64,000 bases of DNA from Neolewinella litorea (GCF_004803465.1 NZ_SRSF01000002.1:310001-374000); one strand, 5' to 3'; counted from the first letter of the stretch, positions 25,508-34,065 are shown. Notes: a model not told the origin generated them from the letters alone. A program made the numbers and translations.

Positions 25508-25604
25508 GGAAGGACCAGTATATCCAAAGCATGATCGCTTTAAAAAACAAAGGGCTTTATTTATCTGTTAGCCTAATGACTCTGTATCCGTCTGAAGCTG
25601 CATT

Positions 25605-26390
25605 ATGCAATCCGTCTCCGCCGCCGCCACCCAGTACTTCGTCGACCGCGATTCGATCGTAAGGCGCATCTGGGGCAACGGCGATACCATCCTGTTCATC
25701 TTCGCGGGGGCCGCCGCGGAATTTGCGCTCAACAAGGCCGTCGACTGGCTCTACTTCACGGGTCGGCTGCCCGCCGATCCGATGGGCCGGCTGTTCTCCA
25801 CGGTTGGCTACGCCCGGACCATCGTCTTCTCCAAACGCAGGGATGCTCTGAACGCCATCGATAGCATGGCCCACATCCACGCCGGGGTGGAAAGCCGACG
25901 CGGCGCACGGATCCCCGACTGGGCCTACCGGGATGTCCTCTTCATGCTCATCGATTATTCCATACGGTCGTACGAGATCCTGGAGCGTAAGCTGACCCCC
26001 GAAGAACGGGAGGAGGTATTCACGGTATTCCACCGGGTGGGCACGCGGATGGGCGTGCGGGGCCTACCCGCCACCTACCCCGAATGGGAAGTGATGCGCC
26101 ACGGACACCTCAACGAAAACCTGGAACGGGGGCCGTACACGATAGACTTGTTCCGGCAATACCGCAAGCACCTGGGTACGCCCCGTTACCTGCTGCTGCG
26201 GGAGGCGCAGATGCTCGTGGTGCCGGAACGCGTAAGCCGTTTACTCCACTTCCGCGGTTTTTCCCTGATCGCACCGCTGCTCGGCCTGTACAAGATCGGT
26301 CGGCGCGTCGGACTCGACCGCCCACTGAAGGCCCTGCTGCTCCCCCCGGCCTACCAGCAGGAAATCCGTGCGCTGGACCACGCCCCTTGA
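25605..26390 (+). CDS. Oxygenase MpaB/Lcp family protein (DUF2236)
   Basis: 261 residues. The N-terminal SIVRRIWGNGDTILFIFAGAAAEFA, the AHIHAGVESRRG motif with His residues, and VLFMLIDYSIRSYE match the MpaB / latex-clearing-protein catalytic domain (heme-dependent oxygenases). No signal peptide. It opens a run of plus-strand genes (redoxin, haloalkane- and haloacid-dehalogenase-like) separated by 69, 4 and 9 bp, possibly one operon for breakdown of an organic substrate. The substrate is not known. Confidence 0.82.
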   Translation: MQSVSAAATQYFVDRDSIVRRIWGNGDTILFIFAGAAAEFALNKAVDWLYFTGRLPADPMGRLFSTVGYARTIVFSKRRDALNAIDSMAHIHAGVESRRGARIPDWAYRDVLFMLIDYSIRSYEILERKLTPEEREEVFTVFHRVGTRMGVRGLPATYPEWEVMRHGHLNENLERGPYTIDLFRQYRKHLGTPRYLLLREAQMLVVPERVSRLLHFRGFSLIAPLLGLYKIGRRVGLDRPLKALLLPPAYQQEIRALDHAP

Positions 26391-26459
26391 CCCGCCGACG
26401 CCCGGCAGCCCGCCCAACATACCTCGCCCCGCTCCGGTTAGCCAAGGGAACGCAGCACC

Positions 26460-27026
26460 ATGAACGATCTCCTGCGCCCGGGCGCCACCTTCCCCGATTA
26501 CGAACTGCCGGACCAAAACGGCGTCCGCCGCCGCCTCAGCAAACTGCAGGGCCAGGACCCCATTGCCCTGATGCTGGCCCGCGGCGGCTACTGCCCGAAG
26601 GAAGACCTGCAACACCAGTGGCTGGCGAGCATGCAGTCGGAGATCCAGGTAGGCTACTGCCGGCTGATCACCATCAGCACCGACACGCAACTACAGAGCC
26701 TGGAATGGCGCACCCGCCTCGGCGCCCACTGGCCGTTCCTCTCCGACCCCGATCGCCAACTGCAGCGGGAACTGGACATCCAAGAATACACGGACCCTAA
26801 GCACGATCCGATGATTCCGCATACGGTCTTGCTGGAGCCCGGACTGAAGGTGTACAAGGTCTACAACGGCTACTGGTACTTTGGCCGCCCGACGACGGAG
26901 GAATTGCGGCAGGACTTCCGGTCCATAACCCGCGCGCACCGACCCGACTGGGACATCACGGCACCCGCGCTCCGCCGCCAATGGGAAAGCGGTGACCGCA
27001 CCTCATTTTACCCCTACAAATCCTGA
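26460..27026 (+). CDS. Thioredoxin-fold redoxin (AhpC/TSA-like)
   Basis: 188 residues. LRPGATFPDYELPDQNGVRRRLSKLQGQDPIALMLARGGYCPKED places a candidate peroxidatic Cys45 at the start of the first thioredoxin helix, although the surrounding motif (GGYCPKE) departs from the usual PxxxTxxC. The rest (TISTDTQLQSLEWRTRLGAHWPFLSDPDRQLQRELDIQEYTD) is typical for peroxiredoxin-like proteins. A copy of the dispersed GC-rich element (26960-26979) encodes APALRR near the C-terminus, about 15 residues before the end. The next gene starts 4 bp after the stop. Confidence 0.8.
   Translation: MNDLLRPGATFPDYELPDQNGVRRRLSKLQGQDPIALMLARGGYCPKEDLQHQWLASMQSEIQVGYCRLITISTDTQLQSLEWRTRLGAHWPFLSDPDRQLQRELDIQEYTDPKHDPMIPHTVLLEPGLKVYKVYNGYWYFGRPTTEELRQDFRSITRAHRPDWDITAPALRRQWESGDRTSFYPYKS
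26960..26979 (-). repeat. Dispersed GC-rich element, copy inside redoxin 3' end
   Basis: Minus-strand GGCGGCGGAGCGCGGGTGCC, identical to the intergenic copy at 20890-20909. Here it is translated as part of the redoxin C-terminus. Confidence 0.6.
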
Positions 27027-27030
27027 ACCC

Positions 27031-27903
27031 ATGAGCCACCGCACCACCGCCGATGTCCTCGAAGCCCACCGCGCCGCCGGCAAATTCATCACCGTTGACG
27101 GCTTGCAAACTTTTGTCCTGGACAAGGGGAAGGGCGAGCCCGTGCTTTGCCTGCACGGCGTACCCACCTCTTCCTTTCTGTACCGCAAGGTGATTGACGG
27201 ACTAGCCGCCCACGGCCTGCGGGGGATCTCCTTTGACCTGCCCGGCCTGGGCTTCACGGACCGGCCGGCCAATTTCGACTACGGTTTTTCCAACCTCGCA
27301 CGCTTCTCGGCCCGCGTCACTGAAGTCCTGGGGCTGGACCGCTTTCACCTCGTAGTCCACGACGTAGGCGGGCCAGTTGGTTTCGCCATGGCCGCCGACC
27401 ACCCCGCAAGGATCCGCTCGCTCACCATCCTCAACACGTGGATCGACGTGGTTAACTTCCGCAAGCCGCTTCCCATGCGCCCCTTCGAAATCCCCGTGGC
27501 GGGCGAAGCCGAGCTGGCCACGATCAACCACCTCACCTGGCAACTGATGTGGAAGGGACTGGGGGTCGCGGACGCCGACCAAATCCCGAAGGAAGAAAGC
27601 AACGCCTACGTTGACCTGCTGAAGCGCGACGACGGCGGCACCGCCTTCCTGAAGATCATGCGCAGCTTCGACAGCTCCGAAGCCTTCCGCGACCGCTGTT
27701 ACCGGGCCGTCCACAACGCCTCCTACCCGATACAGGCCGTGTGGGGCAGTGGGGACCCGGCCCTCACCTTCGACCGCTACGGCCAGGAGATCAAACGCGT
27801 GGCGGGCCTTTCCACCGTCCATAAACTGCCCGGAAAACACTTCCTGCAGGAAGACCAGGCTACGGCCCTCGCCGCCCAGATCGCCGTTTTTATCCAACCC
27901 TGA
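27031..27903 (+). CDS. Haloalkane-dehalogenase-like alpha/beta hydrolase
   Basis: 290 residues from ATG 27031. Oxyanion region CLHGVPTSSFLYRKV, and the nucleophile elbow VVHDVGGPVG, where Asp111 replaces the Ser of esterases; this occurs in haloalkane dehalogenases and epoxide hydrolases. The acid is probably in VWGSGDPALTF (about 242) and the catalytic His is His270 (PGKHFLQED). The Trp usually following the nucleophile Asp in haloalkane dehalogenases is Val here, so halide binding is less certain. It sits 4 bp after the redoxin and 9 bp before a haloacid-dehalogenase-like gene. Confidence 0.82.
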   Translation: MSHRTTADVLEAHRAAGKFITVDGLQTFVLDKGKGEPVLCLHGVPTSSFLYRKVIDGLAAHGLRGISFDLPGLGFTDRPANFDYGFSNLARFSARVTEVLGLDRFHLVVHDVGGPVGFAMAADHPARIRSLTILNTWIDVVNFRKPLPMRPFEIPVAGEAELATINHLTWQLMWKGLGVADADQIPKEESNAYVDLLKRDDGGTAFLKIMRSFDSSEAFRDRCYRAVHNASYPIQAVWGSGDPALTFDRYGQEIKRVAGLSTVHKLPGKHFLQEDQATALAAQIAVFIQP

Positions 27904-27912
27904 TCCCCAGCT

Positions 27913-28587
27913 ATGCCGACCCAACCCAAAGTCATCTTCTTCGACGTCAACGAGACCCTCCTCGACCTGCAGCCGGTAAAGGAAAGCGTGGCGAACGCCC
28001 TGAACGGCCGTAAGGAGCTGGTACCCCTCTGGTTCACCACCCTTCTGCAGTACTCCCTGGTGGCTACGGTGGGCGACCGCTACGCCGACTTCGGGGACAT
28101 CGGCGCCGCCACGCTGCGAATGGTGGCCGAAAAGAACCACATCACGCTTTCTCAAGAGGCGGCCGAGGCCGCCCTGAAACCTATCCGTTCCCTGCCGCCC
28201 CACCCCGAGGTGCCGGCCGCCCTGCGTCGGCTTCAGCGGGCGGGTTTCCGGCTGTTCACCCTCACCAACGGGGGCTCGGCGGCATTACAGGACCAGATCG
28301 GTCATGCGGGGCTGGAACCCTACTTCGAAAACCTGCTAAGCGTAGAGTCGATAGGCAAATTCAAGCCCCACCGTGACGTGTACAACTGGGCCGCCGATGA
28401 GGTAGGTGCTTCGCCGAAAGACTGCCTGCTCGTAGCCGCCCACGGCTGGGACGTAGCGGGCGCGGCCTGGGCCGGAATGCAGACCGCCTTCATCGCGCGC
28501 CCGGGCCAGGCACTGTATCCGTTGGCCGGGCCGACCACGTATACCTGTGAAGACCTGTCGAGCCTGGCCGACCGGCTCGTCGACTGA
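27913..28587 (+). CDS. HAD-superfamily hydrolase, haloacid dehalogenase type II-like
   Basis: 224 residues. Motif I is FFDVNETLLDL with nucleophile Asp11; motif II TLTNGG; motif III Lys in SVESIGKFKPHRDVY; and the acidic motif in LLVAAHGWDVAGAAWAG. The FDVNETLLD form and the AHGWD motif are those of L-2-haloacid-dehalogenase-like proteins. Together with the preceding gene it could take a haloalkane-derived haloacid to a hydroxy acid, but many such proteins are general phosphatases or have unknown substrates. Confidence 0.85.
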   Translation: MPTQPKVIFFDVNETLLDLQPVKESVANALNGRKELVPLWFTTLLQYSLVATVGDRYADFGDIGAATLRMVAEKNHITLSQEAAEAALKPIRSLPPHPEVPAALRRLQRAGFRLFTLTNGGSAALQDQIGHAGLEPYFENLLSVESIGKFKPHRDVYNWAADEVGASPKDCLLVAAHGWDVAGAAWAGMQTAFIARPGQALYPLAGPTTYTCEDLSSLADRLVD

Positions 28588-28631
28588 CGCTACCCCGCCC
28601 CGCCGTACATTCCGGTAAACTGAGCTGAACC

Positions 28632-30029
28632 ATGCGCGCCCTGCTTCTTTTATTCCCGCTGTTATGCTGCTTTTCCGGTCTGTCCGCACAAGACAAAAGC
28701 GGACCGCCGAACTTCGTCGTCATTTTCACGGATGACCTCGGCTACGGTGACCTGAGTAGCTACGGCCACCCCACCATCCGCACGCCGCGGCTCGATGAGA
28801 TGGGCCGGGAGGGACAACGCTGGACCAATTTCTACGTCGCGGCCAACGTATGTACGCCCAGCCGCGCCGCCCTGCTCACGGGTCGTTACCCGGTGCGCAG
28901 CGGCATGTCCAGCGACCGCCACCGCGTATTGTTCCCCAACAGTACGGGTGGGCTGCCCGCCTCTGAGATCACCCTGGCTGAGCAGCTTAAGTCTGCCGGC
29001 TACGCCACCGCCGCCATCGGCAAGTGGCACCTGGGTCACCTGCCGCAGTATCTCCCTACAGCCCACGGCTTTGATACCTACTTCGGTATCCCCTACTCCA
29101 ACGACATGGACCTGTCGTCGCCGCTGCCCTACCACGAGTTTTGGCGGCAGTCGCACGATTCCATCCGCGTGGAAAATTTCAACGTCCCCCTGCTGCGGGA
29201 CACCCTGGTCGTAGAACAGCCCGCCGACCAGCGTACCATCACGCGCCGGTACACGCAGGAGGCTATGGATTTTATCAAAAGCCACGCCGGTGGTCCCTTT
29301 TTCGTTTACCTGGCCCATAACCTGCCGCACGTCCCCCTCTTCGCGTCCGACGACTTTTTGGGCAGCAGCGAACGTGGGCTATACGGGGACGTGGTGGAGG
29401 AGATCGATGACGGCGTAGGCCGGATCCTGGACCTCCTCCGCGCCGAGGGACTGGCGGAGAATACCATCGTCGTCTTCACTTCGGATAACGGCCCCTGGCG
29501 GTCTTACGGCCTCGACGGGGGCAGTCCGGGCCCCTTCCGGGCGGGCAAGGGTACCACCTGGGAGGGCGGGCACCGCGTACCGGCCGTTTTCTGGGGACCG
29601 GGCCGAATTGCGCCGGGCACGGTCCGCAGCATGGGCAGCACCCTGGACCTATTTACGACCTTTTCCGCCCTGGCCGGAGTAGCCCTGCCCGACGACCGGA
29701 TCATCGACGGTCTTGATCTGTCGCCCACGCTGTTGCAAGGCCACGACAGTCCCCGCCAGGAAATGATCTTTTACCGGGGCCAAACGCCCTACGCCATGCG
29801 TCTGGGTCAGTACAAGGCCCACTTCATCACCGAGGGGGCCTACGGTCAATTCGGGGAACGGGAGGTGCACGAACCGCCCTTGCTGTACCACCTCGGATAC
29901 GATCCCGGCGAAACGACCGACATCGCCCCGCAGCATCCGGAGGTGATCCAACAGATTGCCGAACGCCTGGACCAACACCGCGCTACGATCACACCGGTGA
30001 AGAATCAGCTGGCTGAACGAAAAAATTAA
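28632..30029 (+). CDS. Sulfatase (arylsulfatase-like), exported
   Basis: 465 residues with a signal peptide (to about 20, GLSAQ). The formylglycine-forming signature is CTPSRAALLTGR, with Cys74 to be matured; the metal site includes FTDDLGYGD near the N-terminus and FTSDNGPW further on. IGKWHLGH is also conserved. It removes sulfate esters in the periplasm, probably from algal or animal glycans. A sulfatase-maturing enzyme is not in this window. The following small gene starts 5 bp after the stop. Confidence 0.93.
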   Translation: MRALLLLFPLLCCFSGLSAQDKSGPPNFVVIFTDDLGYGDLSSYGHPTIRTPRLDEMGREGQRWTNFYVAANVCTPSRAALLTGRYPVRSGMSSDRHRVLFPNSTGGLPASEITLAEQLKSAGYATAAIGKWHLGHLPQYLPTAHGFDTYFGIPYSNDMDLSSPLPYHEFWRQSHDSIRVENFNVPLLRDTLVVEQPADQRTITRRYTQEAMDFIKSHAGGPFFVYLAHNLPHVPLFASDDFLGSSERGLYGDVVEEIDDGVGRILDLLRAEGLAENTIVVFTSDNGPWRSYGLDGGSPGPFRAGKGTTWEGGHRVPAVFWGPGRIAPGTVRSMGSTLDLFTTFSALAGVALPDDRIIDGLDLSPTLLQGHDSPRQEMIFYRGQTPYAMRLGQYKAHFITEGAYGQFGEREVHEPPLLYHLGYDPGETTDIAPQHPEVIQQIAERLDQHRATITPVKNQLAERKN

Positions 30030-30034
30030 CGATC

Positions 30035-30376
30035 ATGCGCCCTGAAATACCCACCCTCCCTACGGATTCCTCCGAAGAGCACTTCCAGAATACCGCCCTG
30101 CGACCAATCCTCAAGCAACAGCACGAGTTATTGACCGCCGTATTGCAGCACTACCTCGTCAAGCGCAAGGTGAATCCGGGTCAGGTGTCGGCGGCCCGGC
30201 GATTTGAAAAAATAAAGGAACTGGTGACCCGCGACAATCGACTACGGGGCCTTCTTTTCGGGATGGTCGTGGGCCACTTCACCAGCGAGGAGTTGTCGTA
30301 CTACCTGGACCACGAAGGTGAGATCAACCGCCGCATCACCAACCTGCTGGTCGAGCGGCTACGCTCTGCCCTGTAA
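30035..30376 (+). CDS. Hypothetical helical protein (113 aa)
   Basis: 113 residues, all helical, no cysteine and no signal. Heptad-like segments LRPILKQQHELLTAVLQHYL and FEKIKELVTRDNRLRGLLFGMVVGHFTSEELSYYL. It is 5 bp downstream of the sulfatase gene and so is likely co-transcribed. No family recognised. Confidence 0.7.
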   Translation: MRPEIPTLPTDSSEEHFQNTALRPILKQQHELLTAVLQHYLVKRKVNPGQVSAARRFEKIKELVTRDNRLRGLLFGMVVGHFTSEELSYYLDHEGEINRRITNLLVERLRSAL

Positions 30377-30496
30377 GTCGGGGTCCCCACCGAAAAGGCC
30401 CACGCAAAGCAGGTCGCCCCCCTGACGTGCCCCGCACTGCCCGCAGTCTTTACCACTGGCGTTCAATACCTTAGCGGACGCCAATATTCTTTCGGT

Positions 30497-31039
30497 ATGC
30501 CTGCCGCCCATATTCTTTTTTTCCTGTTGTTCGCCGCTTCTCTTCCGGCCCAGATCGACCTGCCGCCGGACTTTCTGTGGCGACTGGACAGTCTGGACAT
30601 CCGGTTTACGCCGCCCCTCGACAGTGATTTCCGGGAGACCACCCTGCGTGGCGACAACCGCTGGTTGGAGGAGCACTACGCCATGTCGTCGCGCCGCGAG
30701 AAACTGGAACTGCGCTTCCATATCCTGCCGGAGCACGAAGGCGATCGCTATTATCAATTGCCGCACCTGGCCGCCACTACCCTGGCCATGAATCTTGGCA
30801 GCAACGACGAAGACGCGGTGACCGCGGTACACAGCTTTGACGAGGAGGAACTTGCCCTGTACGGTGCCGATTGGGCCCGTATGTACACCTTCCGGCCAAA
30901 GCGCAGCTTCAGCGACAAGGAGCAGGCACAGCTGATCGCCCTTTACCGGTCGGGACGCGGACTGGCCTACACCATCCTCCTCTTTGATAAGGCCCCCGAC
31001 ACCCTGGAGGGTCGGCAGCTTTCCCTGCGTTTCCGGTAG
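30497..31039 (+). CDS. Hypothetical exported protein (180 aa)
   Basis: A signal peptide (MPAAHILFFLLFAASLPAQ) precedes a mature domain of about 160 residues with charged strands and the segment YYQLPHLAATTLAMNLGSNDEDAVTAVHSFDEEELALYGADWARMYTF. No known motif and no lipobox. Probably periplasmic or secreted. It is convergent with pdeM; the stop codons are 12 bp apart. Confidence 0.7.
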   Translation: MPAAHILFFLLFAASLPAQIDLPPDFLWRLDSLDIRFTPPLDSDFRETTLRGDNRWLEEHYAMSSRREKLELRFHILPEHEGDRYYQLPHLAATTLAMNLGSNDEDAVTAVHSFDEEELALYGADWARMYTFRPKRSFSDKEQAQLIALYRSGRGLAYTILLFDKAPDTLEGRQLSLRFR

Positions 31040-31051
31040 CGCGGAGCCGAC

Positions 31052-31702
31052 CTAACTGACGGCAAGGACGGCATCCTCCGCCAGGACGAAAACCCGGTCG
31101 CCCGGCCGCACCTTCACTTCGGCGCAGCCGGTAAACTCCCCGAACGCCGGCAGGATGCCCTCGTTACTTCCGAAGTAGAAGCTCGGCAACTTCATGCTCC
31201 GCCCGCTTCCGTCCAGCAGCCTTACGCAGGGATGTACGTGGCCGCAGAGGTTGTACTGACCGGCCGGACGGCGTTCCTCAGTCAGCGGATGATGGCTCAG
31301 GCTGAAGGGCCCTTCAGTGATTATTTCCGGATGACAAACGAGCCGGGCCTCCTCGTAACAGTGGGGCGGCAGTACGTCGTGGTTGCCGGGCACCAATTCG
31401 AAGCGGATAGCCGGGCGGGCGGCGGTGAAGGCACAAAAGTCGCCCCACACGTGGTTGTGGTCGCTATGGAACAGATCTCCCAGGAGCAGTACGCGCTCCG
31501 GCCCGAATTCTTCGAGCAGGCCAGCCAGCCGCAGAAAATTGACCGAACTCACCCCCCGCGGCACGGCGATGCCCGCGCGCCGGAAGTGTGCCCCCTTACC
31601 GAGGTGCAGATCGGCCAGCAACAGCATGCGACGCGCTGGCCAGTAGATGGCGCGATCGGGATGGAGCAGCAGCTTTTCCCCGGCTATGATGACGGTTTCC
31701 AT
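31052..31702 (-). CDS. pdeM: Ligase-associated DNA damage response endonuclease PdeM
   Basis: 216 residues from ATG 31702. Calcineurin-like phosphoesterase motifs are in order: LLLADLHLGKGAHFRRAG, LLLGDLFHSDHN, VPGNHD, LSHHPL and NLCGHVHP. The AHFRRAGIAVPRG segment and this length identify the PdeM group. In other bacteria pdeM lies with a DNA ligase, an exonuclease and a helicase in a DNA repair cluster; none of those is here, so it is an orphan copy. A TACTTTTG box (31710-31717) lies 7 bp before the ATG. Confidence 0.85.
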   Translation of the reverse strand: METVIIAGEKLLLHPDRAIYWPARRMLLLADLHLGKGAHFRRAGIAVPRGVSSVNFLRLAGLLEEFGPERVLLLGDLFHSDHNHVWGDFCAFTAARPAIRFELVPGNHDVLPPHCYEEARLVCHPEIITEGPFSLSHHPLTEERRPAGQYNLCGHVHPCVRLLDGSGRSMKLPSFYFGSNEGILPAFGEFTGCAEVKVRPGDRVFVLAEDAVLAVS

Positions 31703-31709
31703 GGGGCCG

Positions 31710-31717
31710 CAAAAGTA
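31710..31717 (-). promoter_or_regulatory. Candidate -7 box of pdeM (near-leaderless)
   Basis: Minus-strand TACTTTTG fits TAnnTTTG and ends 7 bp before the pdeM ATG, implying a transcript with almost no leader. No clear -33 box; the first unit of the repeat block begins at 31730. Confidence 0.4.
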
Positions 31718-31729
31718 CGATTTGTCCGC

Positions 31730-32203
31730 GGCTCGCGACCTCCGGTCGCGGCTCATGGAACCACCAAAAACAGCTTCCGCACGGCTCGTGACCTCCGCCC
31801 GCGGCTCATTGGGTCGCCAATGAAGAATTTGCCCCCGGCTCGTGACCTCCGGTCGCGTCTCATTAGGTCGCCAAAGAAGAATTTGTCCGTGGCTGGTGAC
31901 CTCCAGTCGCGGCGCTGCACAATACCGTTCCCATAAAACCGCAATAGGACCAGCGGCTCGTGACCTCCGGTCGCGGCTCACGAAACCACCAAAAAAACAG
32001 TTTGCCCACGGCTCGCGATCTCCGGTCGCGGCTCACCAAACCACAAAAGAAGAATTTGCCCACGGCTCATGACCTCCGGTCGCGGCCCTGCACAATGACG
32101 TTCCCATAAGACCGCAAAAGGACCAGCGGCTCGTGACCTCCGGTCGCGCCTCACGAAACCACCAAAAAACAATTTGCCCACAGCTCGCGACCTCAGGTCA
32201 CAG
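31730..32203. repeat. Dispersed-hairpin array sharing its core with the 19.5-kb array
   Basis: The gap 31703-32266 holds no gene. Nine copies of the hairpin core GGCTCGTGACCTCCGGTCGC start at 31730, 31783, 31837, 31891, 31954, 32010, 32063, 32128 and 32182, separated by 53-65 bp. Linkers fall into types (with ACCACCAAAAA, with GAAGAATTTG, or with CGTTCCCATAA), and a group of three is itself repeated about 174 bp apart, so the array grew by duplicating multi-unit blocks. The last copy is the most degenerate. The companion palindrome CCCGACG/CGTCGGG of the 19.5-kb array is absent here. Confidence 0.9.
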
Positions 32204-32266
32204 CCCTCCGTAACCCAACAAACAGAAAACCAAAGTTCGCCGAAAGACCTTACTAGGAGTATGCGT

Positions 32267-33070
32267 ATGAACCCCCCGATCTGGCTGTTCCTGGCCCCCC
32301 TTTGCACCTGCGGCCCCGCCCGCATGATGGCCCAGTTCTCCTACGACCTTGACCATCCCGTACTAGTGGCGGAGCTGCCCAAGGAACTCGATGAAATCTC
32401 GGGCCTGACCCTGTGCGGCGATGACCTGCTGGCCGTCGAAGACGAGCACGGCATACTCTACCGCCTCAGCGCCACCGACGGGAGCATTCAAGAGCGCCTG
32501 GAATTCTGGGACGACGGCGACTACGAAGGGCTGGCCGCCGTAAGCGAGGACGAAATCTGGGTAACCAAAAGTAACGGGCGGCTATACCGCATAACCCGCT
32601 CGGGCAACGACCGCCCGCGGGTGGAGGAGTTCAACAACTGGCTCAAGGGAGAAAACGACGTGGAGGGACTGGCCTACGATGCCGCGCGCAACCGTCTCCT
32701 GCTGGCCTGCAAGGACGACCCGAAGGGCAACGGCCTGGACAAGGACAACCGGTACATTTTCGCCTTTGACCTGAAAACCCGCGAACTGAGTGAGGAGGCC
32801 GCCTACAGCATTCCGCGCGAGGACGAATTTTCGCCCTCCGCCCTGGCGATCCACCCGCACACCGGCCAACTGTTTCTGACCAGCAGCGTAGGCAATCGAC
32901 TGCTCGTCACCGACCGCGAGGGCAACATCGAAACGGTGCGGAAACTGGACAAAAAATGGCTGCCCCAGGCCGAAGGCCTGGCCTTCGCTCCGGACGGCAC
33001 GCTATACATCAGTACCGAAGCCAAAGACGGCGAACCGGCCCGGATATATAGGCTACCTTTGGCCCCCTAA
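32267..33070 (+). CDS. SdiA-regulated domain protein, exported
   Basis: 267 residues from ATG 32267, which has an AGGAG 7 bp upstream (32255-32259); the in-frame ATG at 32261 is the alternative. A signal-like N-terminus (MNPPIWLFLAPLCTCG...MMAQ) may carry a lipobox-like Cys. The body is a beta-propeller: ISGLTLCGDDLLAVEDEHGILYRL, YEGLAAVSEDEIWVT, DVEGLAYDAARNRLLLACK, SPSALAIHPHTGQLFLTSS, QAEGLAFAPDGTLYIST. These match the SdiA-regulated (YjiK-like) family, extracytoplasmic propellers of unknown function. Confidence 0.82.
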   Translation: MNPPIWLFLAPLCTCGPARMMAQFSYDLDHPVLVAELPKELDEISGLTLCGDDLLAVEDEHGILYRLSATDGSIQERLEFWDDGDYEGLAAVSEDEIWVTKSNGRLYRITRSGNDRPRVEEFNNWLKGENDVEGLAYDAARNRLLLACKDDPKGNGLDKDNRYIFAFDLKTRELSEEAAYSIPREDEFSPSALAIHPHTGQLFLTSSVGNRLLVTDREGNIETVRKLDKKWLPQAEGLAFAPDGTLYISTEAKDGEPARIYRLPLAP

Positions 33071-33090
33071 CCAGCTGCACCCCCCCAGAG

Positions 33091-34065
33091 ATGGCCGATG
33101 GCCTCGACCAGATAAAGCAACCGATCGCGCACGAACTGGAGACCTTCGAAAAGAGGTTTCGGGAAACGCTGCGGTCGCCGGTGCCGCTCATGGACCGCAT
33201 CACCTACTACATCGTGAGGCGGAAGGGCAAGCAGATGCGTCCCATGTTCACTTTCTTCAGCGCCCAGGCCTGCGGCGGCATCAACGACGATACCTACACC
33301 GCCGCTAGCCTCATCGAACTGGTCCACACGGCCAGTCTGGTACACGACGACGTAGTGGACGAAAGCTACGAGCGCCGCGGTTTTTTCAGCATCAATGCCC
33401 TGTGGAAGAACAAGATCGCCGTGCTGGTGGGCGACTACTTCCTGGCCCGCGGCCTGTCGATCGCCCTGGCAACCAAGCAGTACCGCACCCTCGAGATCAG
33501 CTCCGACGCCGTACAGGCCCTGGCCGAAGGCGAGCTGCTGCAGATTGAGAAGGCCCGGCGGCTGGACATCGACGAGGAGATCTACTTCGAGGTCATCCGG
33601 CAGAAAACGGCCAGTCTGATTGCCGCTTCCTGCGCCGCGGGGGCTGCCTCCGCGACCGACGACGAGGCGACCCTTAAGCGGATGCACACCTTCGGCGAAA
33701 AAATCGGCATCGCCTTTCAGATCCGCGACGACCTGTTTGATTTCGGTCTCGACAACGTAGGTAAGCCCCGGGGCATCGACATCAAGGAAAAGAAGATGAC
33801 GCTCCCCCTCATCCATGCCCTCAACCGGGCCTCCCGCGGTGAACGCCGGCGCATGATCCGTAACATCAAGAAACACAGCGACGACCCCGAGAAGGTGCAG
33901 GAAGTACTGCGCTTCGTCCGCGAAAGCGAGGGTATCGCCTACGCGGAATCCGCCATGTTACGCTACCGCGACGAGGCCTTTGAACTCTTGCGGGCCCTGC
34001 CCCCAACTCCGGCCCGCGACGGGCTCGAGCAGCTTGTCAATTTCGTGGTGGAGCGGGCGTACTAA
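33091..34065 (+). CDS. Polyprenyl diphosphate synthase (trans-isoprenyl)
   Basis: 324 residues. First aspartate-rich motif LVHDDVVDES (Asp86-Asp90), second FQIRDDLFD (about 205-213), plus GKQMRP for substrate binding. These are complete for a long-chain trans-polyprenyl synthase, most likely making the side chain of menaquinone. The chain length cannot be set from the motif alone. It lies 20 bp after the SdiA-regulated-like gene. Confidence 0.93.
   Translation: MADGLDQIKQPIAHELETFEKRFRETLRSPVPLMDRITYYIVRRKGKQMRPMFTFFSAQACGGINDDTYTAASLIELVHTASLVHDDVVDESYERRGFFSINALWKNKIAVLVGDYFLARGLSIALATKQYRTLEISSDAVQALAEGELLQIEKARRLDIDEEIYFEVIRQKTASLIAASCAAGAASATDDEATLKRMHTFGEKIGIAFQIRDDLFDFGLDNVGKPRGIDIKEKKMTLPLIHALNRASRGERRRMIRNIKKHSDDPEKVQEVLRFVRESEGIAYAESAMLRYRDEAFELLRALPPTPARDGLEQLVNFVVERAY

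Noticed and set aside
31753-32325. Several short frames across the 31.7-kb repeat block
   Set aside because: All follow the hairpin units; none has a recognisable domain or a conserved start.
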